DNA of 64,000 nucleotides from assembly GCF_021869535.1 (NCBI RefSeq), contig NW_026262679.1, positions 43,632,426-43,696,425 of the forward strand, read 5' to 3'. This DNA comes from Mytilus californianus. Lineage: Eukaryota > Mollusca > Bivalvia > Mytilida > Mytilidae. The translations under genes were made by a program, and so were the position numbers. This document shows positions 45,173-58,148 of this stretch, piece after piece. Below the pieces are notes generated by a model. That model was not told the origin of the DNA. It saw nothing but the letters and a program-made list of their open reading frames with translations, and did not search any database. The first letter of the stretch is position 1. Each line of letters opens with the position of its first letter.

Positions 45173-48100
45173 GTATATATACAGGTTGCATTATAATGAA
45201 CCATTCATTCATATAGTTAAATATTATTCAACCCCATTCTAAGTGATTGTTTGTTATAGTTTAGCGCCACTATCCGTACATAGGTACAAATCAGAAAATT
45301 CTTAACTATTTACACACGTGATTTTAAGATAGGACACGCTGGACAGTACAATTTAAAAAAATAAGATAAAATAAAAACTATTTAGCAATGTGTTTGTCTC
45401 AGTGGATTTATTGCCACGGTTTAAACAAATATGTCTTATTTTAATGTGTTTAACACCTCTGTTTTTTATTTGTATAATTTCTGAAAATGAAAAACAAAAT
45501 ATGCATAAATTTTGATTGTGAGATTTGGATGAATGCCATTGTTTATATAAGCTTACGGAATCATGGTGGTTGGTTTTATTTGGTAACTGACGAACGATTT
45601 TTCCGGCGGTAAATCATCGTAATTTAATATGTTACTGGGAAACTATGTTACATTCCGGTAGGAGGAGATGGATCGTAACCCTTTGCTACTGAAGATGGGC
45701 CCTTCCATGCTAGCAATGATGGGCCCTTCCATGCTAGCGAACATGGACCTTCCGTGTTGTGAATAATCTGAAGTAGAAATCGAACGCTTGTTAAAATCGC
45801 CCACTACTTAAAAGATAATTTAATTTTGAACGCTTAAAAATAGAAATAGCTTCTTTTTAAAGGTATGTAACAATTATATATTGAACATGAAACTAATTTG
45901 AAAAGTTGAGTTCGTATTACATTGTAGCATTGACATAACAATATTGTCGGAATTTCAAACAAAGGTTACACGAAGTAGATTGAAATTACATTCAAATAAA
46001 TGCTTACTACATAGAGTTCATGATCAGCATTTACAAAACAAAAAACAAAAAAATGTTTCTGTCTCTACAGTACTGAATTGTCGCTTTTTATTTATGCCTT
46101 TGTCTATTCGGAATTAGCATACTAGTAAGTACATTTGTACTTGGTCATTTCTGTTGAAGCTCAGAATATGTCTAGAATCTGAGCTAATATTATCAGATAC
46201 ATTTGTACTATAACTATAATAGTACAATTGTAGTATAAATATGCATGTATAAATTATTTAATTGTAAGATATTTTTACAGGAGAAAAAAAAGACATCTTC
46301 TTATATCTATCAACTTTTCGATTGAAAAACTTTCCCTTCACCAATTAAGTCGACTTCCCATAGCTTTACAAATGAAATTCGAAAAGGTGTACGATTATGT
46401 TGTTTTTGAAAACAAACATTTCTTGCCGTCTAGAATATGACACTAAAGACATACACGTCAGTATCGTTCATATAGTAAAATGGAATACCGTAGACTGAAA
46501 ACGTTAATGTCCAGTTTTGTATTTCTTGTTACAATTCCAAAATCTTTTAAAAATGCATAAGAAATGAAGACTTTTGTCCTATCCTTATTTTTTTCAGTTA
46601 TTGGAAGAATTACCATAATTGTGAGGAAGATATAGAATCGGACTTAATATGACATATCAACCTTTTTTAAAGACTTACTTATAACTTTATATTGGACAAA
46701 CTCAATTGTTAAATTCCAATCAAATTTTATATTCTTATGTAACAGTTTGCATCGCAGTTTAATGAGTGAAGAATGCACAAAAATGTACAATGTTTCTTAT
46801 TAACGCCACTGGTATGAATAAACAACAAACCTACCTTGCTATTTTAATCCTTAAAACCAAAGAAGTTCATTTCATTCCTGAAAATGAAAGTAGATTCTGT
46901 AAATTCCAGAAAGCGGCCACAGATGAATCGATCAACTAACCGTACAATTTATCCTGATTTAAATACTTCATGTTACCTGTTTAGGAGTGCTGTAGCAATT
47001 GAGTTTAAACAAAATTTTTAAATTACACTCGAGTTTTTCTTATCAAAAAGAAAATTTTGACATTTAATGAGGTAGTTTTGACAGGGGAGATCAAATAGTA
47101 TGATAATAAAACTGAGATAATAATAAAGTTGGCCTTAAATGGAACGGTACATGTATAATTATTGAGTAAGACAACGGTTGAAGACATTACATATTGATTA
47201 CATTTTAAATAAAGTACACTATAATTACTGAACATTCTAAATACTTATTTTCGTAATTGTTTTAATTATAATTGTATCCGAACAATTTCCTATTTCAGCA
47301 CGTTACCGACTGCATGTAATCAAAATGTTCTTATTAATCCAATTAAAGTCCTATGGGACATCATGTACTAAGTATACAGTATTTTTTTGATTTTTTCAGA
47401 ATCATTATAACAGTGTATTTTTTACTATTGTTTTATTGGAATGAATCCTTTGATTTATGCATACTGCTCTTGTAAAATGTCAACATTAACAAGAACTTAG
47501 AACTTTTGGACAGTGATAAAAATACCGAAAAACAACAGAAGCGAGTCATGGTATAAAATTCAACAGATGATGTTGTTTACTTTCTACCAAGGTACTTCTG
47601 TTTTATTTTTCTTATTTGGTACTCTCCATCCTTTTCCATTCGATTTACTAGAATGCAATAAATTTTAGAAAGTTTATTCATATAGTGTTTTATGGATGGG
47701 CGGAAGAGAAGATTGGGTGCAAATTTGCTTTGCAATTTTGTTAGTCCTTTTCCGCTAAATTGTCCCGTACCACAAATGGAGCTACCACTATGAAATTTGT
47801 GAAAAACCTGGAATTTTTAAGAACTTCAATTACGGTAATGAAAGTGAAAACAACATATGATTTCCCGGTTTTTCCAATCTATGGAAAAAGGACATTTATC
47901 ACGTATATTTAAAAACTATTAAATATATAGTAAAGCATATCGTAATGTATTTAAAATCCATCATATTTATTAACTATCGTATGAATTTACAATTCACTAG
48001 CTATGCACGTTAAGATGCATTGAAGTATGCAAATATAGATAATAAAAATAAATCAAATGGTAATGTATGTTTAAAAGGCACAACAGAAATCCTCGCCCGA

Positions 48101-48934
48101 CTATTGATCAAACCAATGTTTTGATTGCTTCAAATTGGTAAGTTAACGTGGGTATGCAATCGACACTAGTATTGAAAATCTAGACTTTCTGAAAAAGGAA
48201 ATAAAATCCCCGCCTTTGTTGTTTATGGAGAATTCTTTGTATAAGTTTGCAAATACCAGTGTTGCCAATTTACTAATATTAACGGGATTTAAATTTAAGA
48301 AAATTTAATGTAGCACATTGAATAGTTTTGAAAAATAAATTAGATATACATTGCGTAGGTTTGATCATCGTTTATTACTTACATACAATTCGATAAATTC
48401 GTGTAAAATTCATCAGAAGGTTTAATTTCTTTTTTATCCCATTTTTGCTTCGTTACTTATAGTGGTTTATGCTTTTTAAGCTTGCCAAACATTTGACTTT
48501 GAGTTTCGGAAGAAGCCATTCAGAGAAATAACAAATACCAGGTTTTACATTTTTTTTTTAATTCTATCTTCGCATTTGAGTCGAGCTCGCACACACTTGG
48601 TGGGTATTCAACTGTGCTGGTTTATGCATTTTAGAACTCCGTTGTAAAAGCTGGGATAGAACATAGTATAATAGTCCCAGGTAAAAAAAATCGCTTAACT
48701 GTTATATTTTGTTTAAATATTATTGAATAAAAATTTGTAAGCTACATGCCCATTAAATTTTGAATATACATGTAATGCAAATAGAATGCGGAAAACTATA
48801 TCAAATTCGACGCAATAGTAAGTGCAATAGATATTTTTTCTAAAAACAAATATAAATTGTCGCTCACCTAGGTCTATATGCATATTCAACAATATGGACT
48901 AGAATAGAATTCATGACAAAAATCTCTTTTGTTA
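45173..48934. other. Mostly unrecognised AT-rich sequence; small duplication at 45695-45755
   Basis: At 45695-45755 the word GATGGGCCCTTCCATGCTAG occurs twice, followed by a decayed third copy (ACATGGACCTTCCGTG). The remaining 3.7 kb shows no coding exon or repeat family known to me. Confidence 0.5.
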
Positions 48935-49940
48935 ATCTTATATTGCTGATAATTTTTATCTGCATACAGTTTCTCTCTGTCTTTTTTCTCTTGCCAAAAC
49001 CACAAAAAAAGGTATACAAATTGTCATTTAAGAGCAATTACTACTACAAAGAGTCTACTAAAATTTCGTCAAAACTTGACTTATTTGTAGATCTTGTCTT
49101 GCTGATAATTTTTAGACTATTTTGAGTGTCTATCTATCTTTTATAGCTTTCAAGATAATAGGCGAAAACGTAAAATATTTGTAAAAATCGCCAGTAGAGA
49201 GCAAGAACTCCAATAAGGAGTCGACAAACAATTTCGGCTATGTTTACTTATTTGTAGATCTAGTCTTGCTGTTCATTTTTTGCTTTTTAAAGCATTATAG
49301 TTTTCAAGATGAGACAGAACACTAAAAATGGGTAAAAATTGTCATAACAGAGCAATAACTCCAATAAGATGTGAACTTAAGATTTTGGCCAGTAGAAATT
49401 TTTGTAGATTTTGGATTGCTGATCATTTTTGCTTATTTAAGTTTCTATCTATCTATCATAGTTTTTAAGGTGTTTGGTAAAAACGCAAAAAAAATGGTGA
49501 AAATTGTCATTAAAGGGTAATAACTTCAATAAAGGGTCGTAAGATGATTTCAACCCTGTTGACTTATTTGTAGATCTTTACTGTCTGATAAGTTTTGCTT
49601 ATTGAAATTTCTATCTATCTATTATAATTTTTCAGATATTAAGCCAATTAAAACGCAAATAAATTGGTAAAAAAAGTCATAACAGGGCAAAACTCCAATA
49701 AGGAATTGTCAGACGATTTCAACAATGATGTTTTTTGTAGATCTCGCCTAACTGATCATTTATGCTTATTTAAGTTTCTATCTATCTATTATAGTTTTTA
49801 GATACTAGACAAGAGCGCAAAAAATTGACAAAAAGCACCACTAAATGGCAATAACTCCAATGAGGAAAGATCTGATTATTTCGACTATGTTTTGAATTTG
49901 TAGATCTTGTCTTTCTGATAATTTTTCCTCATTTAAGGTA
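48935..49940. repeat. Degenerate tandem array, about six units of 165 bp
   Basis: Marked by TTTGTAGATCTTGTCTTGCT at about 49086, 49251, 49402, 49569, 49733 and 49899. Each unit contains TTTCTATCTATCTATTATAG and GGCAATAACTCCAATAAGG variants. This is the tandem core of a common bivalve repeat; one isolated unit occurs at about 55320-55440. Confidence 0.8.
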
Positions 49941-50189
49941 GTTCTGGGGTATACCGCCATCTTGAATTGTACAATCTCAGTAAATAATCGGTCTACTTCT
50001 CTGTCCAAATCTGCAAGTTTGAAGACAGATTTTCAATGTATAGGTTACAGTGTTTATTTAAATAAAAAAACTTAGTTATTCATTGCATTATTGAAAATGT
50101 TTTAACAAATACCAAATATTTGTGCTTTTAGAATTAATTTTTCAAATAAGCCATTTAAGGGGAGATAACTCTTTTAGTAAAAAATTATA

Positions 50190-50360
50190 CTGGCCCCGGT
50201 GCCATAAAACATTTTTTTTCTGAGTAAAAACATATTCTCAGAATGAATTATTTTACTCAGCTAAGAATGAGCACTTTTTTATCCGCCATAAAAAATTTCC
50301 TCAACGTTGAGAATATTCTCAGCTGAGAATTTTTTTTCTCAACTGAGAATTTTTTTTCCA
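50190..50360. repeat. CCCCGG-type element with TCTCAGCTGAGA palindromes
   Basis: Starts GGCCCCGGTGCCATAAAACA and contains CCGCCATAAAAAATTTCC and repeated CTCAGCTGAGAATTTTTTT. A sister copy lies at 54895-55050. Confidence 0.7.
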
Positions 50361-51959
50361 GTGATGTAAGCGGTAAAATAGATGTTTGGAAACTAAAAAG
50401 AGTTCCAAACTTCGCTAAAACGCAGTTTGATCTCTTTAGCAATAATGTAAAACATAAAAAGATGATAGATACAATGACAAGACCGTAATGAAAAGTAAAA
50501 TTTTGTAAGCATCTGTTACCACAGTCCTGACAAAAAGTCACAGGATATAAAGTTTGAATTTATAAGAGAAAGATCTTGAAATATTTGAGTTATTTACCCG
50601 TAGCTTCTTATAAATATATATTACTTTTTATATTTCTTTATTTATCTATATTTAATTTTTTATAAAGATTAAATGTAATCCTCGTTGACGTTTACGCGAA
50701 GAGTGCTTTCTTTCACGTCCGCACTTCTACCGAGTATGGCATGCCAAATAAACATTTAAAATAGTTATTACTGATCAATAACATACATTATGTATTCAGA
50801 CGACATAAGAAGATACCATGTGACAATTCTTACTTTTAAGTCAATTGTTTATCAAAGTGAAACAGAGCTGCTTTTTTCTTAGATCTACAAACAAACAAAA
50901 AAACAAAACATAACAAAAAAACAAACAAACAAAAAAACAAACAAACCGGATATTGAAAGCCAGTAAATAATTTTAATAATTTTAAATTTCATATTTTCGG
51001 ACAATGTACATGTATATATTGTTTTTATCCTGAAATTTACACTCAACACTTGAAACTTTAGTTGTTAAAATCTAAATCATTGTCTCTAATTTTTCAAAGA
51101 AATCGACATAGTTTAAAAACGGACCGCGAAGAGGAACCCAAAATGAACTGGTATGCAAAAAGAAATATCAACATTACCGCTTGCTCAACATGGAAGAGGG
51201 GTAACAGGAGACTTTATTTGTACAAGTACAAATAAAGCAAAAAATTATTTGTGTACCTGTTATTTGTACAATAGTTGGCTGATTGCAGGATAAATAATTT
51301 TAATCCGTTTTCAATATTCAAGAAATGTAACTTTTAATATTAATATAAATTTGATACAGAATTAAATACGATTTAACAATTATGCAAGTAGTCATAAAAA
51401 TTGCTCTGCATAATGAGTTTAATATCATATTGCACAGGAAGAGAAAAAATGAAAGTACGACGTCGTGTGAGAAGGCATGGCATATATTGTCCATTACATT
51501 TATTAACAACACCTTGTACAAATATTCTCTTAAAAAATAAAAACAGTTTAATAGAACAAACAAAACTATCCGTCACAATGATATATGAGGGTCTTGAAAA
51601 GGGGGAGGGTGTTCTATTTTTCCGTATCCTGTAATTCTATTGGCCATTATTCTCTATTCTCTGTTTTCTGTAAAATTCGTGTGTTCTGATCGTGCATATC
51701 TCTATCATGATTTTGATATGATAGATGTTTTGTCTATATCAACGATCGACATATGTATGACGACACTACCCAGTAACACCCCCCCCCCCTCCCCTTTTCT
51801 CCTCCCCCGAATATCTCACTGTACTGCACAAATGATACATTTATCAGTTTTGACTAATATCTGTTCAAAACCAAACAGGGGGAAATTATTTTACTTTCAT
51901 TGTAATAATTTGGATATCTGAGATAATAAACAGAAGATAGGGTGAAGTTAGGTATATTT
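50361..51959. other. No gene seen; A/C-rich run and poly-C
   Basis: An (AAAC)-rich run at 50885-50946, AATAGAGAATA-type repeat words (reverse complement) near 51640-51665, and a poly-C block near 51779-51795. No exon. Confidence 0.45.
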
Positions 51960-53035
51960 GATTATAGATATAAGAAGATGTGGTATGAGTGCCAATGAGA
52001 CAACTCACCATTCAAGTCAAAATTTATAAAAGTTAACCATTATAGGTCACAGTACGGTCTTCAACACGGAGCCTTGGCTCACACCGAACAGTAAGCTATA
52101 AAGGGCCCCAAAAATTACTATTGTAAAACCATTCAAACGGGAAAACCAACGGTCTAATCTGTATAAAAAACGAGAAACAAGAAACACTTATGAACCACAT
52201 CAACAAACGACAACTACTGAACATCAGATTCCTGACTTAGGACAGGTGCAAACAAATGCAGCGGGTTTAAACGTTTTAATGGTACCAAACCTTCACCCTT
52301 TCTCTGAAACAATAGTGTAACATCACAACATAGAAAGACACACTATAAAATATCAACTGAAATAGCTTAACTCAATCAAAGGACATATTAACACCATTGA
52401 ACATACACTGAACAAATAAATTTGACCTATGATACAATGTAAATACAAAATAAATAAACTAAGGGAAGAATAATAAAAGTAACATGTTATATCGGTATGA
52501 AATGTTAAACAATTAAAGAAAAACAATATGCTCGAGCAAAAATATCAGCCATTTGCAATAACTTTAAACACAGGTAAATAAAAATAATTTTGTTGTTAGG
52601 TATACGTGTACAGTTCCAATAGAGAAAGGAAATATTTTTACAAAATAAATAATTTTGATGTTCATAGTACGAAGTGAAAATTTATAGTAATACGAAACAC
52701 TGATCAAAGCTGGTATATAGACCAGATATAACCCTGAATAACATTAAATAACAAAAAAGCAATACAATTAGTAGCAACAGTTCAAATAAATAAGAAAGTA
52801 CGATTTGAGAGTACTCGCAGTTACTGACAGCTAGTTAAAAGCCAAAACAATTAATAATAAAAAATCATGCATCAGAGACTAAAATCAACTAAAACACATC
52901 CCAGGGATTTAGTATTTTAACGTCAAGGACAGTCAAAGAAGACATGACTAGTGCAATGCCAAAAATAAATGTATCGACAGACAGTAGGATAGTTAGGAGT
53001 TTAACCTCTTTATAGATCAAAACGAACGTATACAT
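51960..53035 (-). repeat. Long inverted copy of the Penelope-like 3-prime tail
   Basis: Reverse complement of 2270-3350: GATGTGGTATGAGTGCCAAT, GACCGTTGGTTTTCCCGTTT (reverse), GAGTACTCGCAGTTACTGAC and GGGATTTAGTATTTTAACGT match in order. About 90 percent or more by eye. No reverse-transcriptase coding part precedes it, so this copy is 5-prime truncated inside the tail. Confidence 0.85.
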
Positions 53036-54894
53036 GTATTTGGTTTGTAGATATGAGGTACCAGTACTGCAAAAAAAGTAAAAAGTAGATTTAAGAGAGA
53101 TGAATCTAATAGAAAAAAAATCGACCACCTGCACTAGATTTTATCCTTGATAAGCCCAACTGTCCAACAAAATATAAAATATTGCCTATTTATCAACTAT
53201 TTTGGAGAATATTAAAATATATTTAACATTTATTGGTAGTGAACAAAAAATGCTATAACCCCAAAAATTCAAAGACAACTGTTATTCGTCCTCGAGTATT
53301 AGTCAAATAGCCCTTACCAAAAAAATTGTTGTTTTAAATTGCAATGAATTATGGATCTTACAAATATGAAACCGAAGACGTAATAAGCATGCTTGCGAAC
53401 GAGAATTTTTGATTCTGCAATTCTATTAAATTCCCGTTGATTGTTCATTTATAAATTTTGAAAATATAAAGAAACTGAGATTTCAACTCGGGCAAATTTG
53501 ACCTTCGACTCATTTAATTGGCGCTGATTTTAAAGTCTTTTTGGTCATATTTCTGATTTGTTGTTTTCAATTTGTTTTCCACTATTGCAGAGTTTTTTTG
53601 TTGTCAATGGTCATATTGGTCTGACCTCAGACAAGAAATGCTTTATCAGTGTTGTAATGTGTAATCATTTCTGACACAATACATGAGAAGTATGTAAGGT
53701 TGACTTTGTCTGCAATAGTGGACGAAATGGTAAGTCAAGATTTGTTAACTCCTCATGCAAGATCGTGATTTTGGAGCAAAATACTGATGCTTACGGATGT
53801 ACAGAAATTGCATCGCTTCCATACATCAATTGACCAATTCCGTATTCAATATTTCATTCGATTTACCTTATTCTTAATTTTAATATATAAAAAATGTACA
53901 TTTTAGCACCCCATTATTCAGTCTATTTTCTTTCTTTTTTTTTTGCACATGTTTTTTTTTTCTTTGGGGGTGGGGGGGGATATTTTCTATTCTGTAAATC
54001 ACCTCATATATCTTGGGTAATTTCAAATAAAGATCTGATATTCAAGCGGGATATATAATGCATATAACTACTAGTGTAGGAGTATCTACAATGAGAAGCT
54101 GTTTAACTGGTCGCTTTTTTGTGGTCTCTTTTAAAATTCGGTAAGATTAATATGCTACAACCAACTAACAAAGATGGGGTTATCAACTTAAATTTTTAAT
54201 TCCCATATGATATCACAGAATTGTAAGACATATTTTGATTTCTAAAGGTCAAATTATGTTGTATGCTACTAAATTTTTCAATGTTCAAAGAAAATGTTAC
54301 GGCCATATTTGGAATATTTCTACTATATTGCATTTTTGATAGTATCAACATACTTATGCTCATTTTACAAAAATCATACTTATTTTCATTTATTTCTATG
54401 AATAGCAGATGCTGCTTAAAGAATTTTATTGGGTTTAAAAGATATTGGATGCTCTCATGATTATATTAAATAACTTTTGTAGTTGTTAGATTGTTTTGTC
54501 TAAAAAAAAACAACTTTCATTTATGTTTATAGCATATTTTAGAAAAGTGTCTACAGAAAATGAAGAAAAATATTAAAATGGCATTTTCACCATTGATAGA
54601 TGCTGATGTAATTCTTTTAATTCTATATTGAATACCTCAGCATTTGGATGTTGGCTTTTTATCATTTTGAGATTCTGGCATCCCATGACATCATTATTTC
54701 CGCTCAAATATCCGATGCCCACTAAAATGTGGGTGATTTCATACAACAACAAAGGAGCAGTGAAGCTATTTCACACTAGATTAAAAAAGTCTTTCAATCT
54801 TTTATAAAATTCATAGTATCACAGCACCGTATGTACTTTTTGTATTGTTCTAACAATAGTATGATTGATTATTTTAAATAAATCAACAAATTAT
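53036..54894. other. No feature recognised
   Basis: AT-rich. A 65-codon frame at 54263-54460 lacks any signature. There is a G run near 53967-53980. Confidence 0.4.
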
Positions 54895-55050
54895 GAGCCC
54901 CGGCGCCATAAAACTATTTGAGTAAATTTTTTTTACTCAGCCTGAGAATTTTCTCAATTTTTTTATTCTCAGCAAAATACACCGCCATAAAAAATTCTCA
55001 GATATTTTTTTACTCAAAGTTAAGAATATTCTTAAATATTTGAGTATAGC
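54895..55050. repeat. Second CCCCGG-type element
   Basis: GCCCCGGCGCCATAAAAC start, CCGCCATAAAAAATTCTCAG and ACTCAGCCTGAGAATTTTCT, the same layout as 50190-50360. Confidence 0.7.
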
Positions 55051-55139
55051 CAAAACCATACTTAAGTATAAAAAAAAATCTTATTGAGGGTATTTTGATA
55101 TAAAATTACAACTGTCAATAGGGTTTTTGTTAAAATTTG

Positions 55140-55445
55140 CATTGAAGAACGTCACTAATCTACACAAATTAAATTGTATCCGAAAAAAACATACACATCT
55201 TTACTCAGTCCAACATTTTTTGTTTGGTTAATGTCGTCTTTTTCATACATTTTCTTTAGGATAAATATTCAAAATCAATTTTGTCAAAAACTGTAAAAAT
55301 TGAGGTTTCAGCCTTTTTCCATTCAAGGGCAATAACTCCTACAAGAAGTCGTCTGACAGTTTTGATGAAAATATACAATAAGTAGATCTAATCATTCCAA
55401 ACATTTTGAACCTGTCAGATTTTCGGAACATTTTTGACTGCTGTA
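55140..55445. repeat. Single unit of the bivalve GGGCAATAACTCC repeat
   Basis: AAGGGCAATAACTCCTACAA followed by GAAGTCGTCTGACAGTTTTG and AAGTAGATCTAATCATTCC, related to the array at 48935-49940. Confidence 0.6.
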
Positions 55446-55519
55446 CCTCTATTTTTGACATTTTTACCATTATGTCTTTTTGTTTTGTTCACACATTGTT
55501 GTCAATGCAATGGAATTTT

Positions 55520-55735
55520 ATGCGACTGTCATATAAGTGAGACATTTAGCTAGCTATTAAACCAGGTTTAATCCTCCATTTTCTACATAAGGAAATGCCT
55601 GTACCAAGTCAGGAATATGACAGTTGTTTTCCATTCGTTTGATGTGTTTGAGCTTTTGATTTTGCCATTTGATAAGGGACTTTCCGTTTTGAATTTTCCT
55701 TGGAGTTCGGTATTTTTGTATACAATTTTAATAGG
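55520..55735 (+). repeat. Repeat B copy
   Basis: Closest relative of the copy at 16955-17165 (GACTGTCATATAAGTGAGAC, GCCTGTACCAAGTCAGGAAT). Joined directly to a partial MITE C. Confidence 0.78.
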
Positions 55736-55737
55736 AG

Positions 55738-55979
55738 GGCACATTTGCCCTGTTGTTCAGATCAGAAGTACCTGTTTTTGTACTATCAAACTTCCGGGAA
55801 CCAGTACGCTCTAATATGCAATTAAAGGTATGTTGAATTTTTCAGCACAAGTCAGGATAAGGTATAGTTTTGACATGAAATAACTGCTACTTTATTTGAA
55901 CTTAAGTAGCCATTAATGCTTGAAATTGCAGAATTTTACATAGAAAGCAATGGGGCTATGAATTAGTGGTTTTATACCT
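55738..55979. mobile_element. MITE C, partial copy
   Basis: GGCACATTTGCCCTGTTGTT to the end TGAATTAGTGGTTTTATACC; only one terminal repeat remains. It keeps an internal segment of about 90-100 bp (CAGTACGCTCTAATATGC...) that is missing from the copy at 57191-57567. Confidence 0.8.
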
Positions 55980-56814
55980 ATTACTGAAAGGCATGTGAAA
56001 TTCTATTTTTAGAAATCATACCCTTTACAATGAAAATTAGTCACATTTGTTGTCAGTAATCATGTTACATTATTTTTTTTTATGTAACAATCATGTTGGT
56101 GTCAAATTACAACCCTCAAATTGCTACAATAAGGTATTTTAGTCTTTTGTGATAATTTAGCATGCACACAGTTAAGATTTTACCTGAAGTTTAAATTTTT
56201 GCATTACCCAAGACTGAAACCAATGAAACATGTATATTATGACTAGTTAAAAGTATAAATATTGCTTTTGGTCAAATTATCTAGTGAGTGTTCATGTTTT
56301 ATTGGGTTTCTTAGTGAATCAAAATTGATGTATACTTATATAGGATTTCCAAAATCTCACTTGAAATGCATTTTATAACCAGTTTAGCAAGTTGGGAGAT
56401 ACATAAATTGCTCTTGTTGATCCATGTTTATACATAAAAATATGGTTTTTACCAAATCGCTCTCCTTTTTCAACATGTAGAAAAAAGGGGGGTCAAAATT
56501 ATTTATTATTTTTTATGTTTGGACCACTGTATTTATATTCAAGGAAGAATCTTTGATAAAAATAAGACAAATATGTAAGGACACTGTTATTTGAGTAGAT
56601 ATTTTAAACAAATAAGAACTGGTAAACATTGAAAAAGTGTCATATCTGTCACTATTAGTATCCATATGGAGTTTTCTTTGTATACCGCATATGTTACTAC
56701 CAGTCCAATTTGAGCTTGAATTCAGTAATATTGTGTTTTGACTAATGCTTTATGTGTTTTTCTGTGCTAGAAATAGATCATAGAAGGAAATTGATTCAAG
56801 CAGAAGTCAATATA
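55980..56814. other. No feature recognised
   Basis: AT-rich sequence; nothing identified. Confidence 0.4.
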
Positions 56815-57180
56815 ACAAGTTATCGCACCGCGGGTAAATTATCACGTTGTGATTGGTTTAACGCCGTCACGTGGTGACCCCCTATGGATCCGTAGGGGTT
56901 AGTAAATATCATAGGGGGTTTATGACGTCACGTCTACTGTTAATGGTGACGTCATCTATTAATGTTGTTGTGTTTCATTGTTTATTTTTCTAAAAAACGC
57001 AGCAGAAAAAGTCCCGCGTGCGATAAATTCGTTATACGGTTCACTACTGACCCCCTACGGACCATAGAGGGTGAATAAAATCCATAGGAGATTCGGCCTT
57101 CAGCCTCACCCCCTATGGATTTTACTAACCATCTCTGGATCCGTAGGGGGTCAGTAGCGAACCATATAACTTATATTAGG
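56815..57180. mobile_element. Hairpin-rich element with a 140-bp palindrome
   Basis: 57031-57170 folds into a long hairpin: GTTATACGGTTCACTACTGA and CCCCCTACGG pair with CCGTAGGGGGTCAGTAGCGA and ACCATATAAC across a short centre. The left part (56870-56930) repeats CCCCCTATGGATCCGTAGGG-like words. The rest is GC-rich with CGTCACGTGG. No coding capacity. Confidence 0.75.
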
Positions 57181-57190
57181 TGCTGTTATA

Positions 57191-57567
57191 GGTATAGAAC
57201 CACTAATTAAGACCCGATCGGAAAGAACATAAAAGAAAGTAGCACATATTTTAAACAAAATAGTTCCTACGCATAGCTGTATGTTTGTCAATAGGTGGAA
57301 TATTTGGGTAGTTTTGGTATCAAATGAAAGCTTGGGGACTTGGGATCACTGTAGAATCATTGTTGAAAGTTTCTTTTGAATAATAAAGAAATATATACAA
57401 TTTTGCACATTTGCCCTGTTGTTCAGATCAGAAGTACCTGTTTTTGTACTATCAAACTTCCGGGAACTGCTACTTTATTTGAACTTAAGACAAAGTAGCC
57501 ATTAATGCTTGAAATTGCAGAATTTTACATAGAAAGCAATGGGGCTATGAATTAGTGGTTTTATACC
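57191..57567. mobile_element. MITE C, complete but internally deleted copy
   Basis: Ends GGTATAGAACCACTAATT and AATTAGTGGTTTTATACC; TTAA at 57568-57571 on the right, TATA on the left. Opposite in orientation to the copy at 33093-33556. Confidence 0.85.
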
Positions 57568-57571
57568 TTAA

Positions 57572-57620
57572 GTGGATAGTTGTCTCATTGGCAATCATAC
57601 CACATTTCCTTATTTTTATA
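57572..57620 (+). repeat. Terminal 50 bp of tail A
   Basis: GTGGATAGTTGTCTCATTGG followed by CAATCATACCACATTTCC, directly after MITE C. Confidence 0.8.
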
Positions 57621-57859
57621 TTAGTTGACCACTTGAGTTTTGTATGTGAAGTTGAACCAGCATATCAATTTTTATAGAAAAAAATAATGGATAGCTTCTG
57701 GGGAAATGATGAATAGAATGTCTTTCGTCGATTTTAATTGCAATCTACTAGTATATTATTTTGCATTTATGTATTATGTATATTAGTAGATAACAATATC
57801 ACCAAATTTTATAAATCACTGGATATGTACTTACCACGACGATTGTCACTGTCTAGTAC

Positions 57860-58148
57860 TTACCCCTCAGAGTCCTGAGCACCTGCCCTCAACCCCGGGT
57901 TTTGGTTAGGTTTGTGTTGCTCAAAAAGAGAAAATAAACTGACAACGCCATGGCTAAACAAGAAAAAAAGACCAACAGACAAACAGACAAACAATAGTAC
58001 ACAAAACACAACATAGAAAACTAAAGACTGAGCAACACGAACCCCACCAAAAACTGGGGTGATCTCAGGGGCTCCGGAAGGGTAGGTATATCCTGCTTCA
58101 CATGTGGCACCGGTCGTGTTGCTCATGTTAGTACAAACCTGGTAATAT
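57860..58148 (-). pseudogene. C-terminal fragment of Penelope-like element
   Basis: The minus-strand frame reads SNTTGATCEAGYTYPSGAPE, then ITPVFGGVRVAQSLVFYVV and a hydrophobic end, matching 7349-7560. Homology with that copy continues to the CCAGGTTTGTACTAAC word, then stops at 58149, where the 1748-bp array begins. The upstream reverse-transcriptase part is therefore cut off or lies beyond the array. Confidence 0.75.
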
